Source: Microcaldota archaeon
GTDB taxonomy: Archaea; Micrarchaeota; Micrarchaeia; Anstonellales; Bilamarchaeaceae
Assembly: GCA_016212525.1 (NCBI GenBank)
Contig: JACRGD010000010.1
Span: forward strand, 248,001 to 312,000
Reading direction: 5' to 3'
DNA: 64,000 bases
The position numbers were made by a program, and so were the translations under genes. Numbering within the stretch: position 1 is the stretch's first letter; every line of letters starts with the position of its first letter. Positions 1 to 9,789 of the stretch are shown piece by piece. The notes below the pieces were generated by a model. That model saw nothing but the letters and a program-made list of their open reading frames with translations. It ran no database searches and was not told the DNA's origin.

Positions 1-1164
1 TAAATCACGATCTGGTTCACCACTTAAGAGTTCTGCACGAATTCTTTGACGAACATCCTGATAACGAGAATCATCATTAAGTTCGATTGCCTTGCGAATG
101 ATTGCTCCAAATGCATAGGAACGTGCAGATCGATAATCTTCATCAGAAGCATTAGAACGGGTTTCAAGAACGAATCGGAATAGAGAATCCAGATCTGAAC
201 GATCCAAAATCGACTCGATGGCTTCCTGAGTTCGATTGATTTGACTATCCAGTGCCGCATCTGCGCTCCCCGAGCGAATCGAAACGATGTTGCCAAGAAG
301 CAACATTGCATCGGGCAGTGTTCCCTGAGAGCCCAGATAAGAAACGATGGCGCTTCGAACAGCCTTAGAGCTGCCCGAAAGGTGAGAACGAACAAATGAG
401 AGGGCAGCGGGGGAGTGGGCATATTGAAGGCCGGAGACCGAAACTGCAACGATATGATCGTCCGGAGAATTCAGACCTAACGTGAATGCGCTTTGGGCAG
501 ATTGATCCTCTGGAGAAACGAAGCGCAGAACAGAGAGAGCATGATAACGAACATCAATTGGAACAGTGGATGCAGTATAAGAAATCATCGCCCGAGTAAG
601 ACACGAATATGAAGCTCGGATTTGTCCAAATGAAGAGGGAAGTTCGCCCACGGAAGAGAGGGCATTAGAATCAGGATCTCCAATGTCCGGATCCAGCGCC
701 ATCAAACGACGATGAACATTAAATTCTTGCCGCAACCTATCATTAAGAGTGGCAACGCTCAAGAGCAAAGAAGGATCATTCGGAATCGAACCGTTCACTG
801 GCCCACGGATCTGAACAATCAGACGTGAGATAGACGGATCAATTCCTGATACCGCAGAAGGACATGCGATGGGAAACTGGTCAACTGAGGCAACAGATCC
901 TTGAGTAATGGCAGGTCGAGCACTTGTAGTAGATCCGGATTCCCGATAAGTAAAAAGATAAGTACCAAAAACACATGTAGATGCAAGTACTCCTGCACAT
1001 AACCCCAGAGAAGTGACTCGGACAAAACGAGAGCGGGCAAACGAATCCGTGCGTGCATCAGAGATATCAGAACCAAGAAGAGCGACACTGCGAAAGAAAC
1101 GTGAAGAAGTAGAAGCGGCAGAAGGAGCATGAATAGTAGAAACAATCTTGGGTTCAGGACTCAT
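1..1164 (-). CDS. Partial (runs off left edge) membrane-anchored alpha-helical / HEAT-like repeat protein
   Basis: Read by hand: ATG at 1164 on the minus strand opens 388 codons with no stop to the window edge (MSPEPKIVSTIHAPSAASTSSRFFRSVALLGSDIS...RFVRVTSLGLCAGVLASTCVFGTYLF...). One N-terminal TM segment is followed by HEAT-like helical repeats (ALSVLRFVSPEDQSAQSAFTLGLNSPDDHIVAVSVSGL...). The listed minus ORFs at 24..449 and 819..1145 are out-of-frame shadows of it. Confidence 0.75.
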   Translation of the reverse strand, partial: MSPEPKIVSTIHAPSAASTSSRFFRSVALLGSDISDARTDSFARSRFVRVTSLGLCAGVLASTCVFGTYLFTYRESGSTTSARPAITQGSVASVDQFPIACPSAVSGIDPSISRLIVQIRGPVNGSIPNDPSLLLSVATLNDRLRQEFNVHRRLMALDPDIGDPDSNALSSVGELPSSFGQIRASYSCLTRAMISYTASTVPIDVRYHALSVLRFVSPEDQSAQSAFTLGLNSPDDHIVAVSVSGLQYAHSPAALSFVRSHLSGSSKAVRSAIVSYLGSQGTLPDAMLLLGNIVSIRSGSADAALDSQINRTQEAIESILDRSDLDSLFRFVLETRSNASDEDYRSARSYAFGAIIRKAIELNDDSRYQDVRQRIRAELLSGEPDRDL

Positions 1165-1302
1165 GTAAATACATAAAATATATGTCTGCAAACATATTTA
1201 AACATAGTAAGCAACATAAAAGCAACACAACATCATTTAAAAACACTCAAAAAATAGAAATATAAAGGAAAGGAAACAGGAATCAAGAGAAGAAGTGAAC
1301 TC

Positions 1303-2472
1303 ATGATAAAACTAGAACTCGATAAAAAGAGGATATTAGTAAAAGAACAATCAGACGTATCTTCACTATCAAACGGCCATTATGGGCAGATGAAAAAAGG
1401 GATCATAGAATTAACGTCCGAAGAAGCAATGTACATAATGGACATAAGAAATGGCAGGGCATTTGACAATAAGGGCAATGAGTATGGATTCAACCAGCTT
1501 GTCGAAAAGTTCGCAAAGAGAAAAAAAATACTTGCAAGATATCTGACATATAAAGACTGGAGAGACAAAGGACTCGTCTTAAGGCCTATAGAAGAAAGAG
1601 AAGGAAGCTATGGCAGAACGACCCGCAAAACTTATGAAGCTACAGAATTCAAACTAAACAAATTCTCAGTTGAGGGCCTCTTTTTTCCAGATGACCTGAT
1701 AACCATAATAGACGATCAGGAAAGTGGAAAGGCACTCTATGAACAAAATTGGATAGGCCAGTTTGGAACATACAAAGCAGCACATCGGGGCAAAATCTCG
1801 AAGCTAGACATCTATGAGACATTATTTCTCATGCGACAGGGCAACCTGAGTCTCAAGAACGAGAAAGAAAAGGAAGTCGAAAAAATCGCCAAGAAACGAA
1901 TCCGATTTTTCGAAGATATGTACAGTGTCTATGAAGACTGGAGATCTAGAGGTTATGTAATCAAAACAGGATTTAAATTCGGAACGCATTTTCGAATATA
2001 TCTCCCGGGCGCATCACCAATTAGGAGCGAAGATGAATGGATGCACTCTAAACATGTCATACATGCCTTTCCAAGAGCGCACAAACAACTCATATCAGAA
2101 TGGGCTAGAGCGATACGAGTTGCGCATAGCGTAAAAAAGACATTCATACTTGCAATCCCGGGAAAGAAAAAAACTGCAGCTAAAAAATCTAAAAAACCCC
2201 AGCTCGACTTCCTTCTTTACCACCGAAAAAATGGCGGGATCGAAACGCCAAAAGACGGCAGCCCCAAATACCTCATGTACTCATTAACTGAGGACGAATA
2301 CATAGGCGGAGAAGAACTTGCCAGAGCGATTAACGAATGCGAAGATGCGGGTCTTGAAATGATGGTCGCAATCGGAGATCGGGAAAGCAGCGTCACATAC
2401 TACATAATAAAGGCAATAAGCCTCCCTGGCAGTAAGTACGAATATTTTGAGATTGAATGGGTGCAACCTTAG
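1303..2472 (+). CDS. endA: tRNA-splicing endonuclease, three-unit (epsilon2-like) architecture
   Basis: Central unit has the EndA catalytic pattern (YEDWRSRGYVIKTGFKFGTHFRIYLPG...HSKHVIHAF...ARAIRVAHSVKKTFILAI). An extra N-terminal EndA-like unit (ELTSEEAMYIMDIR...YKDWRDKGLVLRP) and an extra C-terminal unit (LDFLLYHRKNGG...) are present. Confidence 0.85.
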   Translation: MIKLELDKKRILVKEQSDVSSLSNGHYGQMKKGIIELTSEEAMYIMDIRNGRAFDNKGNEYGFNQLVEKFAKRKKILARYLTYKDWRDKGLVLRPIEEREGSYGRTTRKTYEATEFKLNKFSVEGLFFPDDLITIIDDQESGKALYEQNWIGQFGTYKAAHRGKISKLDIYETLFLMRQGNLSLKNEKEKEVEKIAKKRIRFFEDMYSVYEDWRSRGYVIKTGFKFGTHFRIYLPGASPIRSEDEWMHSKHVIHAFPRAHKQLISEWARAIRVAHSVKKTFILAIPGKKKTAAKKSKKPQLDFLLYHRKNGGIETPKDGSPKYLMYSLTEDEYIGGEELARAINECEDAGLEMMVAIGDRESSVTYYIIKAISLPGSKYEYFEIEWVQP

Positions 2473-2524
2473 TCAGCAGAAACCAGATTATTTTTAAGGC
2501 GTTTGTTTCATATCATATATAGTT

Positions 2525-3169
2525 GTGGTAATTATGAGCATAATAAGAAATGTACTCTTAATTTTAGCATTGTTCACGCTATCATTCGCAGTTGTTATTG
2601 AATCAGGAGACGGAGGGAAACAGTTCTCACAAGAAACTTCAGTTGCAAAATGCCGCGAAGCGCAGGTAAAAGCAGTATATATATGTCTTGGAAACGTAGT
2701 AAAGGTAGTTTCCAGCCAACCTGGAGAAGGAAGCACATTCTACAAACCAGATGGCAGAACAGTAAAATGCCCAGATGTAGCTCCGACATCAATGGGAGCT
2801 GAATGTCTGCAGATGATGACGCCAAATTACTGTCCAGAGGAAACCAAATGCGGAGTTGCACCCGCCCCTCAGGTTTTTCCAGGGCAGAACAACACAATCG
2901 AGAATAAACCAATAATCAACAACCAGACTTTGAACCAGAGTGAATCAATAAATCAATCACCACCAGTAGTTACACCAGCACCAACTACCAACAATCAGCA
3001 AAGTAGTAACTCAAATAGCGAAACCGGACAAAATGAAGTCAACATAACCACACCAAAAGCAAAGACAATAGATTCTACAACAGACAATCTGATACTGGTA
3101 GTTGCTGGCCTAGGAGTAGTATCAATAGTAGTGCTCTTTTTGCTCTTTAGGAAAACCCTAAGCGAATAG
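2525..3169 (+). CDS. Secreted/anchored protein: signal peptide, Cys-containing N-domain, Asn/Gln/Thr-rich linker, C-terminal TM
   Basis: N-terminal hydrophobic segment LLILALFTLSFAVV; C-terminal LILVVAGLGVVSIVVLFLLFRK. Confidence 0.7.
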   Translation: MVIMSIIRNVLLILALFTLSFAVVIESGDGGKQFSQETSVAKCREAQVKAVYICLGNVVKVVSSQPGEGSTFYKPDGRTVKCPDVAPTSMGAECLQMMTPNYCPEETKCGVAPAPQVFPGQNNTIENKPIINNQTLNQSESINQSPPVVTPAPTTNNQQSSNSNSETGQNEVNITTPKAKTIDSTTDNLILVVAGLGVVSIVVLFLLFRKTLSE

Positions 3170-3232
3170 AGTAGCTTTTTATTCTTTTCTCAATACTTTA
3201 TAGAGAGATAATCTAATTCATGATGTGATATT

Positions 3233-3748
3233 ATGGCACTTAGACCTGGACGAGCAGTAAGAAGTCCAACAAAAAGACCCTGGACAAGATTTTCAAGGAG
3301 CAAACCAAGAAAATCATTCATAAAGGCAATGCCTCATAAGGACCTTCACCAATTCAAGATGGGCGCACAGAAGGCAGATTTTGACATGGTAGTTAACCTT
3401 ACAAGTGAAGAACCAGTCATATTAAGAGACAACGCAATTGAAAGTGCAAGACAGACCGCAAACAAATATCTGGAAGAAAACGTAGCGGGTGCATACTCAT
3501 TTGTAGTAAGGGTCTATCCTCATCACATCATCAGAGAAAACAAGATGATTGCGGGTGCGGGTGCAGACCGGCTTCAGAAAGGTATGAGACAGGCATTTGG
3601 AAGACCAACTGACTGCGCAGCCAGATTGCACAAAGGCACAGAACTCTTTACAATACACAGCTACAAGAGCAATTTGCCCCATGTGATGGTTGCACTTGAA
3701 AGAGCCAGAAGAAAATTATCTGGAACTTACGAGATTCAGACGCAATAA
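3233..3748 (+). CDS. rpl10e: Ribosomal protein L10e (uL16 family)
   Basis: MALRPGRAVRSPTKRPWTRFSRSKPRKSFIKAMPHKDLHQFKMG...; typical archaeal L10e. Confidence 0.92.
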   Translation: MALRPGRAVRSPTKRPWTRFSRSKPRKSFIKAMPHKDLHQFKMGAQKADFDMVVNLTSEEPVILRDNAIESARQTANKYLEENVAGAYSFVVRVYPHHIIRENKMIAGAGADRLQKGMRQAFGRPTDCAARLHKGTELFTIHSYKSNLPHVMVALERARRKLSGTYEIQTQ

Positions 3749-3882
3749 AGATCTAAAAATATAATAAGATCATAATTTTTTAATATATTTTCTTTTTTTA
3801 TATAGTTATTTTTTACATTGATAGTTATTGAATGGCTTTTTTTGTGGTAATGGGTTTAAAAACCTAATTTGACATAATTAGT

Positions 3883-5757
3883 ATGGGGGGTGGGGACTTG
3901 TCCTCAGGTAAAGAAAATACATCAGAACCTTTAATCAGTACAGATGTCGATCGATTAATTGTTACAATTTCAGAAAAAGGTAAAATAACGCTCACAGAAC
4001 TAGAAAAAATAGTTCGAATAGACAAAAGAAGCATGCAGAAATGGATCGGAGTCCTTGAAGAAGAAGGCTACATAAAAATAGAGTATCGACTAGGCGCAAC
4101 ATACGTCATCTGGACAGGCAACACTGAAAAAGTTGAACCTCAAATGACAGATGAAAAAGAAACTGCCACATTTGAAGTTACAAAACAGGAGGCAACAACA
4201 CCTAACGAGATTGCAAACTTAGAGGAAAAGGAAGACGAACGAGAAATTATAATTAACATAGAAGACATGGACGAGGGAAAAGAAGAATTTGAAAAACACT
4301 CTGAGTACAAAATGCAGGCGGATGGGAGTAGTTTGAATGTTACTACAGCCGCAGGTTCAACTACATCAGATCAGAAAATCGAGAAAACTCAAGCACAGGA
4401 AACGCAGTCAGAAGCAGTCGAAATTCCCCCGAAACAGTCAGAAGAACTCAAAGAACCTGCACTTGAGATACCACTGATAGATCAAGAAGAAACAAAGATT
4501 CAGGAGGAATTAGAAACAACTCAGAACGTAAAGGAAGAGGAGTCAACTCCAGAGCAAAAGAAACTCATGAGTCCAGAAACCCGAGAACTTATTGCTTCAT
4601 ATATAACTCAAATAAACCAGGAAAAAGGAGTCATAAGCGACCTAAAGAGACAGCGCGAGAGAATATTTAGGGAAAAATTCCTTTCACTTGAAGAGAAAAT
4701 GGAGGCGGACATCGCAGCCATAACCGAAATGATTATTGATAAACAAACTCGAATTGCCGACCTAAGAACTCACACCTTGGAATTACCATCAAAAGTAAGT
4801 GAGATCGAAGAATTGTATGGTGAAATTAAAAGAGTAAAGAAAGAGACCAAAGATCTGCTAGGAGACATAAAAGCAAATGCAAAATCCACATTCGCAGAGA
4901 TAGATCAGACAAAAGAGGAAATAGAAGGAAAGGTCGAAGAACTCGACAAAACGCTTGGTGCCAGCCAGGAGCGATTAGAAAAAATCCAAAGGATCGAAAA
5001 TCTCGCACGATCAAAACTCGAAAGTCTCGAACAAACATCGACTGAAATCGAAGGTCAGCTTGAGGATCTAAGCAAAACACTCAAATCGATAGATCAGGAA
5101 ATGAATGCCATTAAATCAGTCCGGGCTTCGGTTGCAGATCAGGCAGGAGAAGTAGAGGATATGATAAAAACCCAAAATAGTTCGCTCGAAGCACTAAAAA
5201 GCGAATTTGCAGGAGTCAACAAATTTGAAACGAGTATCAAAAACTATATTGAAAACTTCGAAAAGAAAGTATCCCAGATCGATAGTTATGTCGCAAAGAG
5301 CGAGGATGAATTAGCGAACCTGCGCGAAGCCGCAGAAACGCACTACCTAAAGAAATACGTAGGCGCACTTGAGCAGATGACCGATTCATATCAGGGAGAA
5401 CTTGAAGAAGTAGTCCAAAAAGAAAAAGAAATCGAACAACGAATCGGCGAGTCCAAACAAAAAGTCATGGGCTTGATCAAAGACAGTCAGGAAATGATAA
5501 AAAAGCTCAGGGACACTGAAGGCAAACCGACACTGGAATTCAGTTCAGCACGAGAACGGGTAGCTGCAAGAGTCCAGAAGATAAAGAGCGGCATTGAATC
5601 CGAAACGATCGATGCACAGGAGAGTAGTGAGGATAGTAACTCTCCGGCAAGCGCAGTTTCTTCCAGTAGTGCGAGCACAAGAATCGGAAGATTTGAACTC
5701 AAAGGACCTCTTTCAAAGGGAAAGAAGGAAAATCCAAAGAAAGGCTCGAAAAAATAG
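3883..5757 (+). CDS. N-terminal winged-helix domain plus long coiled-coil (SMC-like) protein
   Basis: wHTH-like IVTISEKGKITLTELEKIVRIDKRSMQKWIGVLEEEGYIKIEYRLG; then an acidic linker and ~300 aa of heptad-rich coiled coil; basic C-terminus. Confidence 0.65.
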   Translation: MGGGDLSSGKENTSEPLISTDVDRLIVTISEKGKITLTELEKIVRIDKRSMQKWIGVLEEEGYIKIEYRLGATYVIWTGNTEKVEPQMTDEKETATFEVTKQEATTPNEIANLEEKEDEREIIINIEDMDEGKEEFEKHSEYKMQADGSSLNVTTAAGSTTSDQKIEKTQAQETQSEAVEIPPKQSEELKEPALEIPLIDQEETKIQEELETTQNVKEEESTPEQKKLMSPETRELIASYITQINQEKGVISDLKRQRERIFREKFLSLEEKMEADIAAITEMIIDKQTRIADLRTHTLELPSKVSEIEELYGEIKRVKKETKDLLGDIKANAKSTFAEIDQTKEEIEGKVEELDKTLGASQERLEKIQRIENLARSKLESLEQTSTEIEGQLEDLSKTLKSIDQEMNAIKSVRASVADQAGEVEDMIKTQNSSLEALKSEFAGVNKFETSIKNYIENFEKKVSQIDSYVAKSEDELANLREAAETHYLKKYVGALEQMTDSYQGELEEVVQKEKEIEQRIGESKQKVMGLIKDSQEMIKKLRDTEGKPTLEFSSARERVAARVQKIKSGIESETIDAQESSEDSNSPASAVSSSSASTRIGRFELKGPLSKGKKENPKKGSKK

Positions 5758-5798
5758 TAGATATAGTAGGGCAAGTCATCTCAAAACCAGCAGAAAAG

Positions 5799-6380
5799 CT
5801 AAAGTTTCTGCTGCTCTTTTTGTTTTTCCCGACTCCTAGCATCATCCACCAGCGCCAGCCAGGAATCCCCGATTTTCATAAAGTAGTTACCAAAGGTCTT
5901 ACTAAGAGAAATTTTCATGGGTCGGTACTTGCGCTTGCTTTCTATTGCAACTATAGTTTCCCGCTCGACCTTAATTAGACCTACACGCTTAAGGCGCGGA
6001 AGAACCCGATTATAGAAAGTCGCCTTGGAAATACCATTTGACCGGACAAATGCGGCAATTTCATCGCCGCCAAGGTGGGTTTTGGTATAGAGCTCCTTCA
6101 TAAAACCGCAGGCGATTTCGTAGTATTTTGGCTGGTATTTCTTTGCAAATATGAAGTTCATAAGTTCTTCCAGATTCCAGAGGTTCCTCGTCATGTTTTC
6201 AGATTGATCCTGAAAACTGCGCAGCTCCGGAGAATCGTACCTTGGAAGATAAATGGATTCATCAGAGGGAACTCCACGAGATGAAATAGACTTTTTGTTT
6301 GTGTTAGAAGTGGAATCAGACGATGAGTCAGAAACGGCATCAAGATCGGATGTGGTTTCCAAGGATTCTGATTCAGACAT
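5799..6380 (-). CDS. HTH-containing putative transcriptional regulator
   Basis: Helix-turn-helix-like GGDEIAAFVRSNGISKATFYNRVLPRLKRVGLIKVERETIVAI. Confidence 0.55.
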   Translation of the reverse strand: MSESESLETTSDLDAVSDSSSDSTSNTNKKSISSRGVPSDESIYLPRYDSPELRSFQDQSENMTRNLWNLEELMNFIFAKKYQPKYYEIACGFMKELYTKTHLGGDEIAAFVRSNGISKATFYNRVLPRLKRVGLIKVERETIVAIESKRKYRPMKISLSKTFGNYFMKIGDSWLALVDDARSREKQKEQQKL

Positions 6381-6493
6381 AATAGAAAAAGGCGAAGAAA
6401 GAATAAAATAGCTCGCATATGGATTCGCTTTGCAACACCCACTAAAATAAGATCACAGGCCGTTTAGTAGCGCACACGAGAGATAAAGAAATG

Positions 6494-8605
6494 CTACGCA
6501 CTGGGTTGTGCAGAGGGAGTTCTTCGTTTTTTAGTAGTAGGGGCAGTTAGTTTTTTCAGTCGAGCTTCAAGGGCCAAACCATCTCCAGCTAAAGGGTTTT
6601 TGACTTCTTGCCGGTTGACTTTTTTTGATTCGATTTCCCTAAGTGCAGCTCGGGCAAGCTCTTCTAAAGAGTCAACATTAAGTTTTCTTGTACTATCAAG
6701 AATCGACTCCACCCCAGAAGCATCGGCCTTAGTAACACAAACACTCAGCATTGGGATTAGTGCATCTTTTCCTGCTTTTGAAACAGTTGCATTATCAGAG
6801 TGAGCCATGTGTAACAGATATGGTACGTCCCCTTTGTTTAAACACAACTGCACATCTGCATCTGCAGCCCTAGCAATAGCAGTTTGAGGAACAGAAAATG
6901 AAGGTGATAGAATACCCATTGGATAAAAGCCAGGGCGAACATCAAGAGTTCCTTTTCCGGTCTCCCCTTCATACAAAATTCTTCGACCAGAAGCAGCAGC
7001 CTGATCTATTGCCTCCAATCTCAAGGATTCTGCTTTATCAGTCAAATCAGGACTGGGAGGACGTGCTAAAAGAGAACTGATGTCAATACCAAAATCAGTG
7101 GAAAGCGCAATTGTATATTGCCAGGCCTTTTTTCTGCTGGAAATATCGAGTCGACCATCACCAATAACTTTTTCAATTTCATTTAGAGGATAGCAAACAT
7201 TAGGGGGCTCTGAACCTTTTGACTTCATCGAGGCAACCTCAGATTTGGCTAGATCGAATTGAACATCGAGTGCACGATCAACTAACTGATTAAAATTCGC
7301 CCGAATAAATTCAGATGCATCAATACCCAAACTAGGAGAACGACTAAGAAACACCACCAGTTCAGGAGTTAAATTGGGAATGTTAAATAGAGCCTTACCT
7401 ATTTTTTGTGCTGCAAAATCTCTTAGGAGCCTTGGGATGGAGCGATTAAATGCCAGATCTTCTAACGCGGTGTACCCACCTTGGACTACATGTGCACTAA
7501 CCAGTCCAAGAAAAATTTTCCTCCTAAGGTCATAACCGTATTTATCACGATCACAACAAATCCCCAAAATAGTACGTCTGGTTTGATCATCAGATCTCAC
7601 ACAACCATTAATTAGCGCACGCTCATAATTTTCAGAGATTCGGGTTTGAACTTGAGGGGAAAGAGTTTCTCTTCGTACGCCATCTAGAATCTGAAAGTTT
7701 CCGGTTTCAATAAGTACATCAACAACAGCAATCGTAAGAGCATCGATCAGGGCGACAGATAAGCGCGTCGCTACATAATCAGAATTGAGAGTCCGGACAA
7801 GGGTCACTGCGGCATCAGGGTAAGTCTGAGTTATGACTCTTGCAAGGACGCGTTTATCCTCAGGGGAAATCGCTGCCAGAGCCAATGCAGATACAGAGGA
7901 AGATTTTGTTGGCGGATTTTTTAGTGCAGAGATAGAGTTTGCCAATGCATTTGAAGGATCTGCAACTAAACTTGATTCATACGCACTTAGCCAATCGCCC
8001 TCTTTGATGCTCGTTTGTAGCCTAACAGTTGCCTGTTGTCTAGTGAAAACTTCGAGCTTATTATCAACATAATTTTTAGTTTCCGGATCAGGAACGACTA
8101 GACTCATAAGAGACCGTAGATCCGGACGAAATACCGACTCGGAATCAGTAACTAACAGATCTGCAAACCTCCTAAGGGCAGATTGTTTATTTTTATGGCT
8201 AGTGGTCGGATCATGAATAACCTCTTCAAGTACCTGATAATGCTTAGATTGATCAATTAACTCAGCAATTAAATTATCTAAATTCCGCTTAACTCGAACA
8301 GTTCTAGAGCGGGGCAATCCTGAGTCTTTAGAGAGATCTGTAAGTAGAGTATGATAGTAGCGCAAATATATCTTTTTTTCTAAAAGAACATCTATTGCAT
8401 ATTCACGTATTCTGATATGAAGGCCAGTATCTCGAGCAAGACTCGATAATTTTGGTGCAGCGCCTTTATCAGTAGCAAAATAATCGGCCAATAGTTTGCC
8501 AGCAGCAATTCTTCTACGAGGATCTGGATCAGACTTCATAATTAGCGAAAGACTTACATCTGGCATTTCTCCCATATATTCACAGAAATATATTAAATAT
8601 AACAA
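6494..8605 (-). CDS. Large alpha-helical repeat (HEAT-like) protein of unknown function
   Basis: 703-aa ORF with many short helical repeats (DPDPRRRIAAGKLLADYF..., NSISALKNPPTKSSSVSALALAAISPEDKRVLARVI...). Confidence 0.6.
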   Translation of the reverse strand: MLYLIYFCEYMGEMPDVSLSLIMKSDPDPRRRIAAGKLLADYFATDKGAAPKLSSLARDTGLHIRIREYAIDVLLEKKIYLRYYHTLLTDLSKDSGLPRSRTVRVKRNLDNLIAELIDQSKHYQVLEEVIHDPTTSHKNKQSALRRFADLLVTDSESVFRPDLRSLMSLVVPDPETKNYVDNKLEVFTRQQATVRLQTSIKEGDWLSAYESSLVADPSNALANSISALKNPPTKSSSVSALALAAISPEDKRVLARVITQTYPDAAVTLVRTLNSDYVATRLSVALIDALTIAVVDVLIETGNFQILDGVRRETLSPQVQTRISENYERALINGCVRSDDQTRRTILGICCDRDKYGYDLRRKIFLGLVSAHVVQGGYTALEDLAFNRSIPRLLRDFAAQKIGKALFNIPNLTPELVVFLSRSPSLGIDASEFIRANFNQLVDRALDVQFDLAKSEVASMKSKGSEPPNVCYPLNEIEKVIGDGRLDISSRKKAWQYTIALSTDFGIDISSLLARPPSPDLTDKAESLRLEAIDQAAASGRRILYEGETGKGTLDVRPGFYPMGILSPSFSVPQTAIARAADADVQLCLNKGDVPYLLHMAHSDNATVSKAGKDALIPMLSVCVTKADASGVESILDSTRKLNVDSLEELARAALREIESKKVNRQEVKNPLAGDGLALEARLKKLTAPTTKKRRTPSAQPSA

Positions 8606-8632
8606 TTTATAAAAGATAGATATTGTGGGTCA

Positions 8633-8953
8633 TTAGCCAAATATGCTACCTAAACCCTCTTCCGCAGCTTCCTCTTGCTCCTTTATCTTATCGACAACGC
8701 GCTTTTGAACTTCAACTGAAGATGCAGGAGCAACGCTCTTGAGCCGCTCGTCGGCAGACTTGACAAATTCGTCAGAAGCGGCAACATAGACATAGAACAT
8801 GTTTTTGTCCTCATCTATCATCGCACCCTCTCGTGTTCGATAACCAATTCGAGCAAAACTATCTGCCTTATACGGATCGGCTTCGAGAATCTTCATTAAT
8901 TCGGACTTCTTGGAAATCTCACATTGATAAACTCTGTCGACTACCATGAACAA
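8633..8953 (-). CDS. Conserved-looking small archaeal protein of unknown function
   Basis: 106-aa ORF, alpha/beta character, acidic C-terminus. Confidence 0.55.
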   Translation of the reverse strand: MFMVVDRVYQCEISKKSELMKILEADPYKADSFARIGYRTREGAMIDEDKNMFYVYVAASDEFVKSADERLKSVAPASSVEVQKRVVDKIKEQEEAAEEGLGSIFG

Positions 8954-8997
8954 AAATTAGAAAGAAAAGGAATAAAGAGAGATAAGAAAGCGAAAAA

Positions 8998-9729
8998 TTA
9001 CGAAGCCGGAGTCTTCTCAGCCATTGCAACAAGAGCTCCAGTTAGAATTGGCATTCCTATAAAATAAGTAGGAATACCAAGCAATGGAATCAGATTCAGA
9101 ACGAAGTTTATGGCATAGAGGAAGAAAACTCCAACATAGCGGATATGATAAAACCCGAGCATTCTGAACCCGGCCTTAAGCGAAGAAATGGGACCCATTC
9201 CAAAAGAACTGCAGAAGATTAGACTTGGCTTAAAGAGCAGATGAACCAGGAAAATCATAACCATGGCCAAGAATCCAATAATGTAGTTCATATAAGCAAT
9301 ATTTGAAAGGGCGGCCACATAAGCAAAACCCAGAATACCAACAGGAACCCCCCAGATGAGATCCCTCAACAGAGAAATAAGAAAAACATGAGGTGCATTG
9401 TCCATTGCAGTAACAAAGAACTGGGCAAGACTGGTTTTGGATCCTCCAAGAGCCTTTCGGATTGAGAAGATAAAACCACTCTTTATAGCATTAGTAAGAT
9501 AATAGACAAAAAATCCAAGGACAGTAAGAACAACAATTGTCGGAATCGGAATCGGGTCCGCAATCGGCGTAAAATGAAGAACGGATGCGATCATGAAATA
9601 GATCATAAAAAGCCCAATACCGGACAAAACAGCCAAAACACAAAGTAGAAAACATACGAACTGAGGCCATACGAAACTCAACATGCCTTTAGAAAACGCC
9701 TTTAATGACCGGGAAAGTTCTAATAACAA
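8998..9729 (-). CDS. Polytopic integral membrane protein
   Basis: Multiple hydrophobic segments throughout the 243 aa. Confidence 0.65.
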   Translation of the reverse strand: MLLELSRSLKAFSKGMLSFVWPQFVCFLLCVLAVLSGIGLFMIYFMIASVLHFTPIADPIPIPTIVVLTVLGFFVYYLTNAIKSGFIFSIRKALGGSKTSLAQFFVTAMDNAPHVFLISLLRDLIWGVPVGILGFAYVAALSNIAYMNYIIGFLAMVMIFLVHLLFKPSLIFCSSFGMGPISSLKAGFRMLGFYHIRYVGVFFLYAINFVLNLIPLLGIPTYFIGMPILTGALVAMAEKTPAS

Positions 9730-9789
9730 AAGTACACCAAACGGACTAAAGAAAGCAAAATATATAAACGTGGTGGAAAGAAAGTTAAA

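Noticed and set aside
24-1145. Minus-strand ORFs 24..449 and 819..1145
   Set aside because: Out-of-frame shadows of the long minus-strand ORF 1..1164; low-complexity Leu-rich translations.
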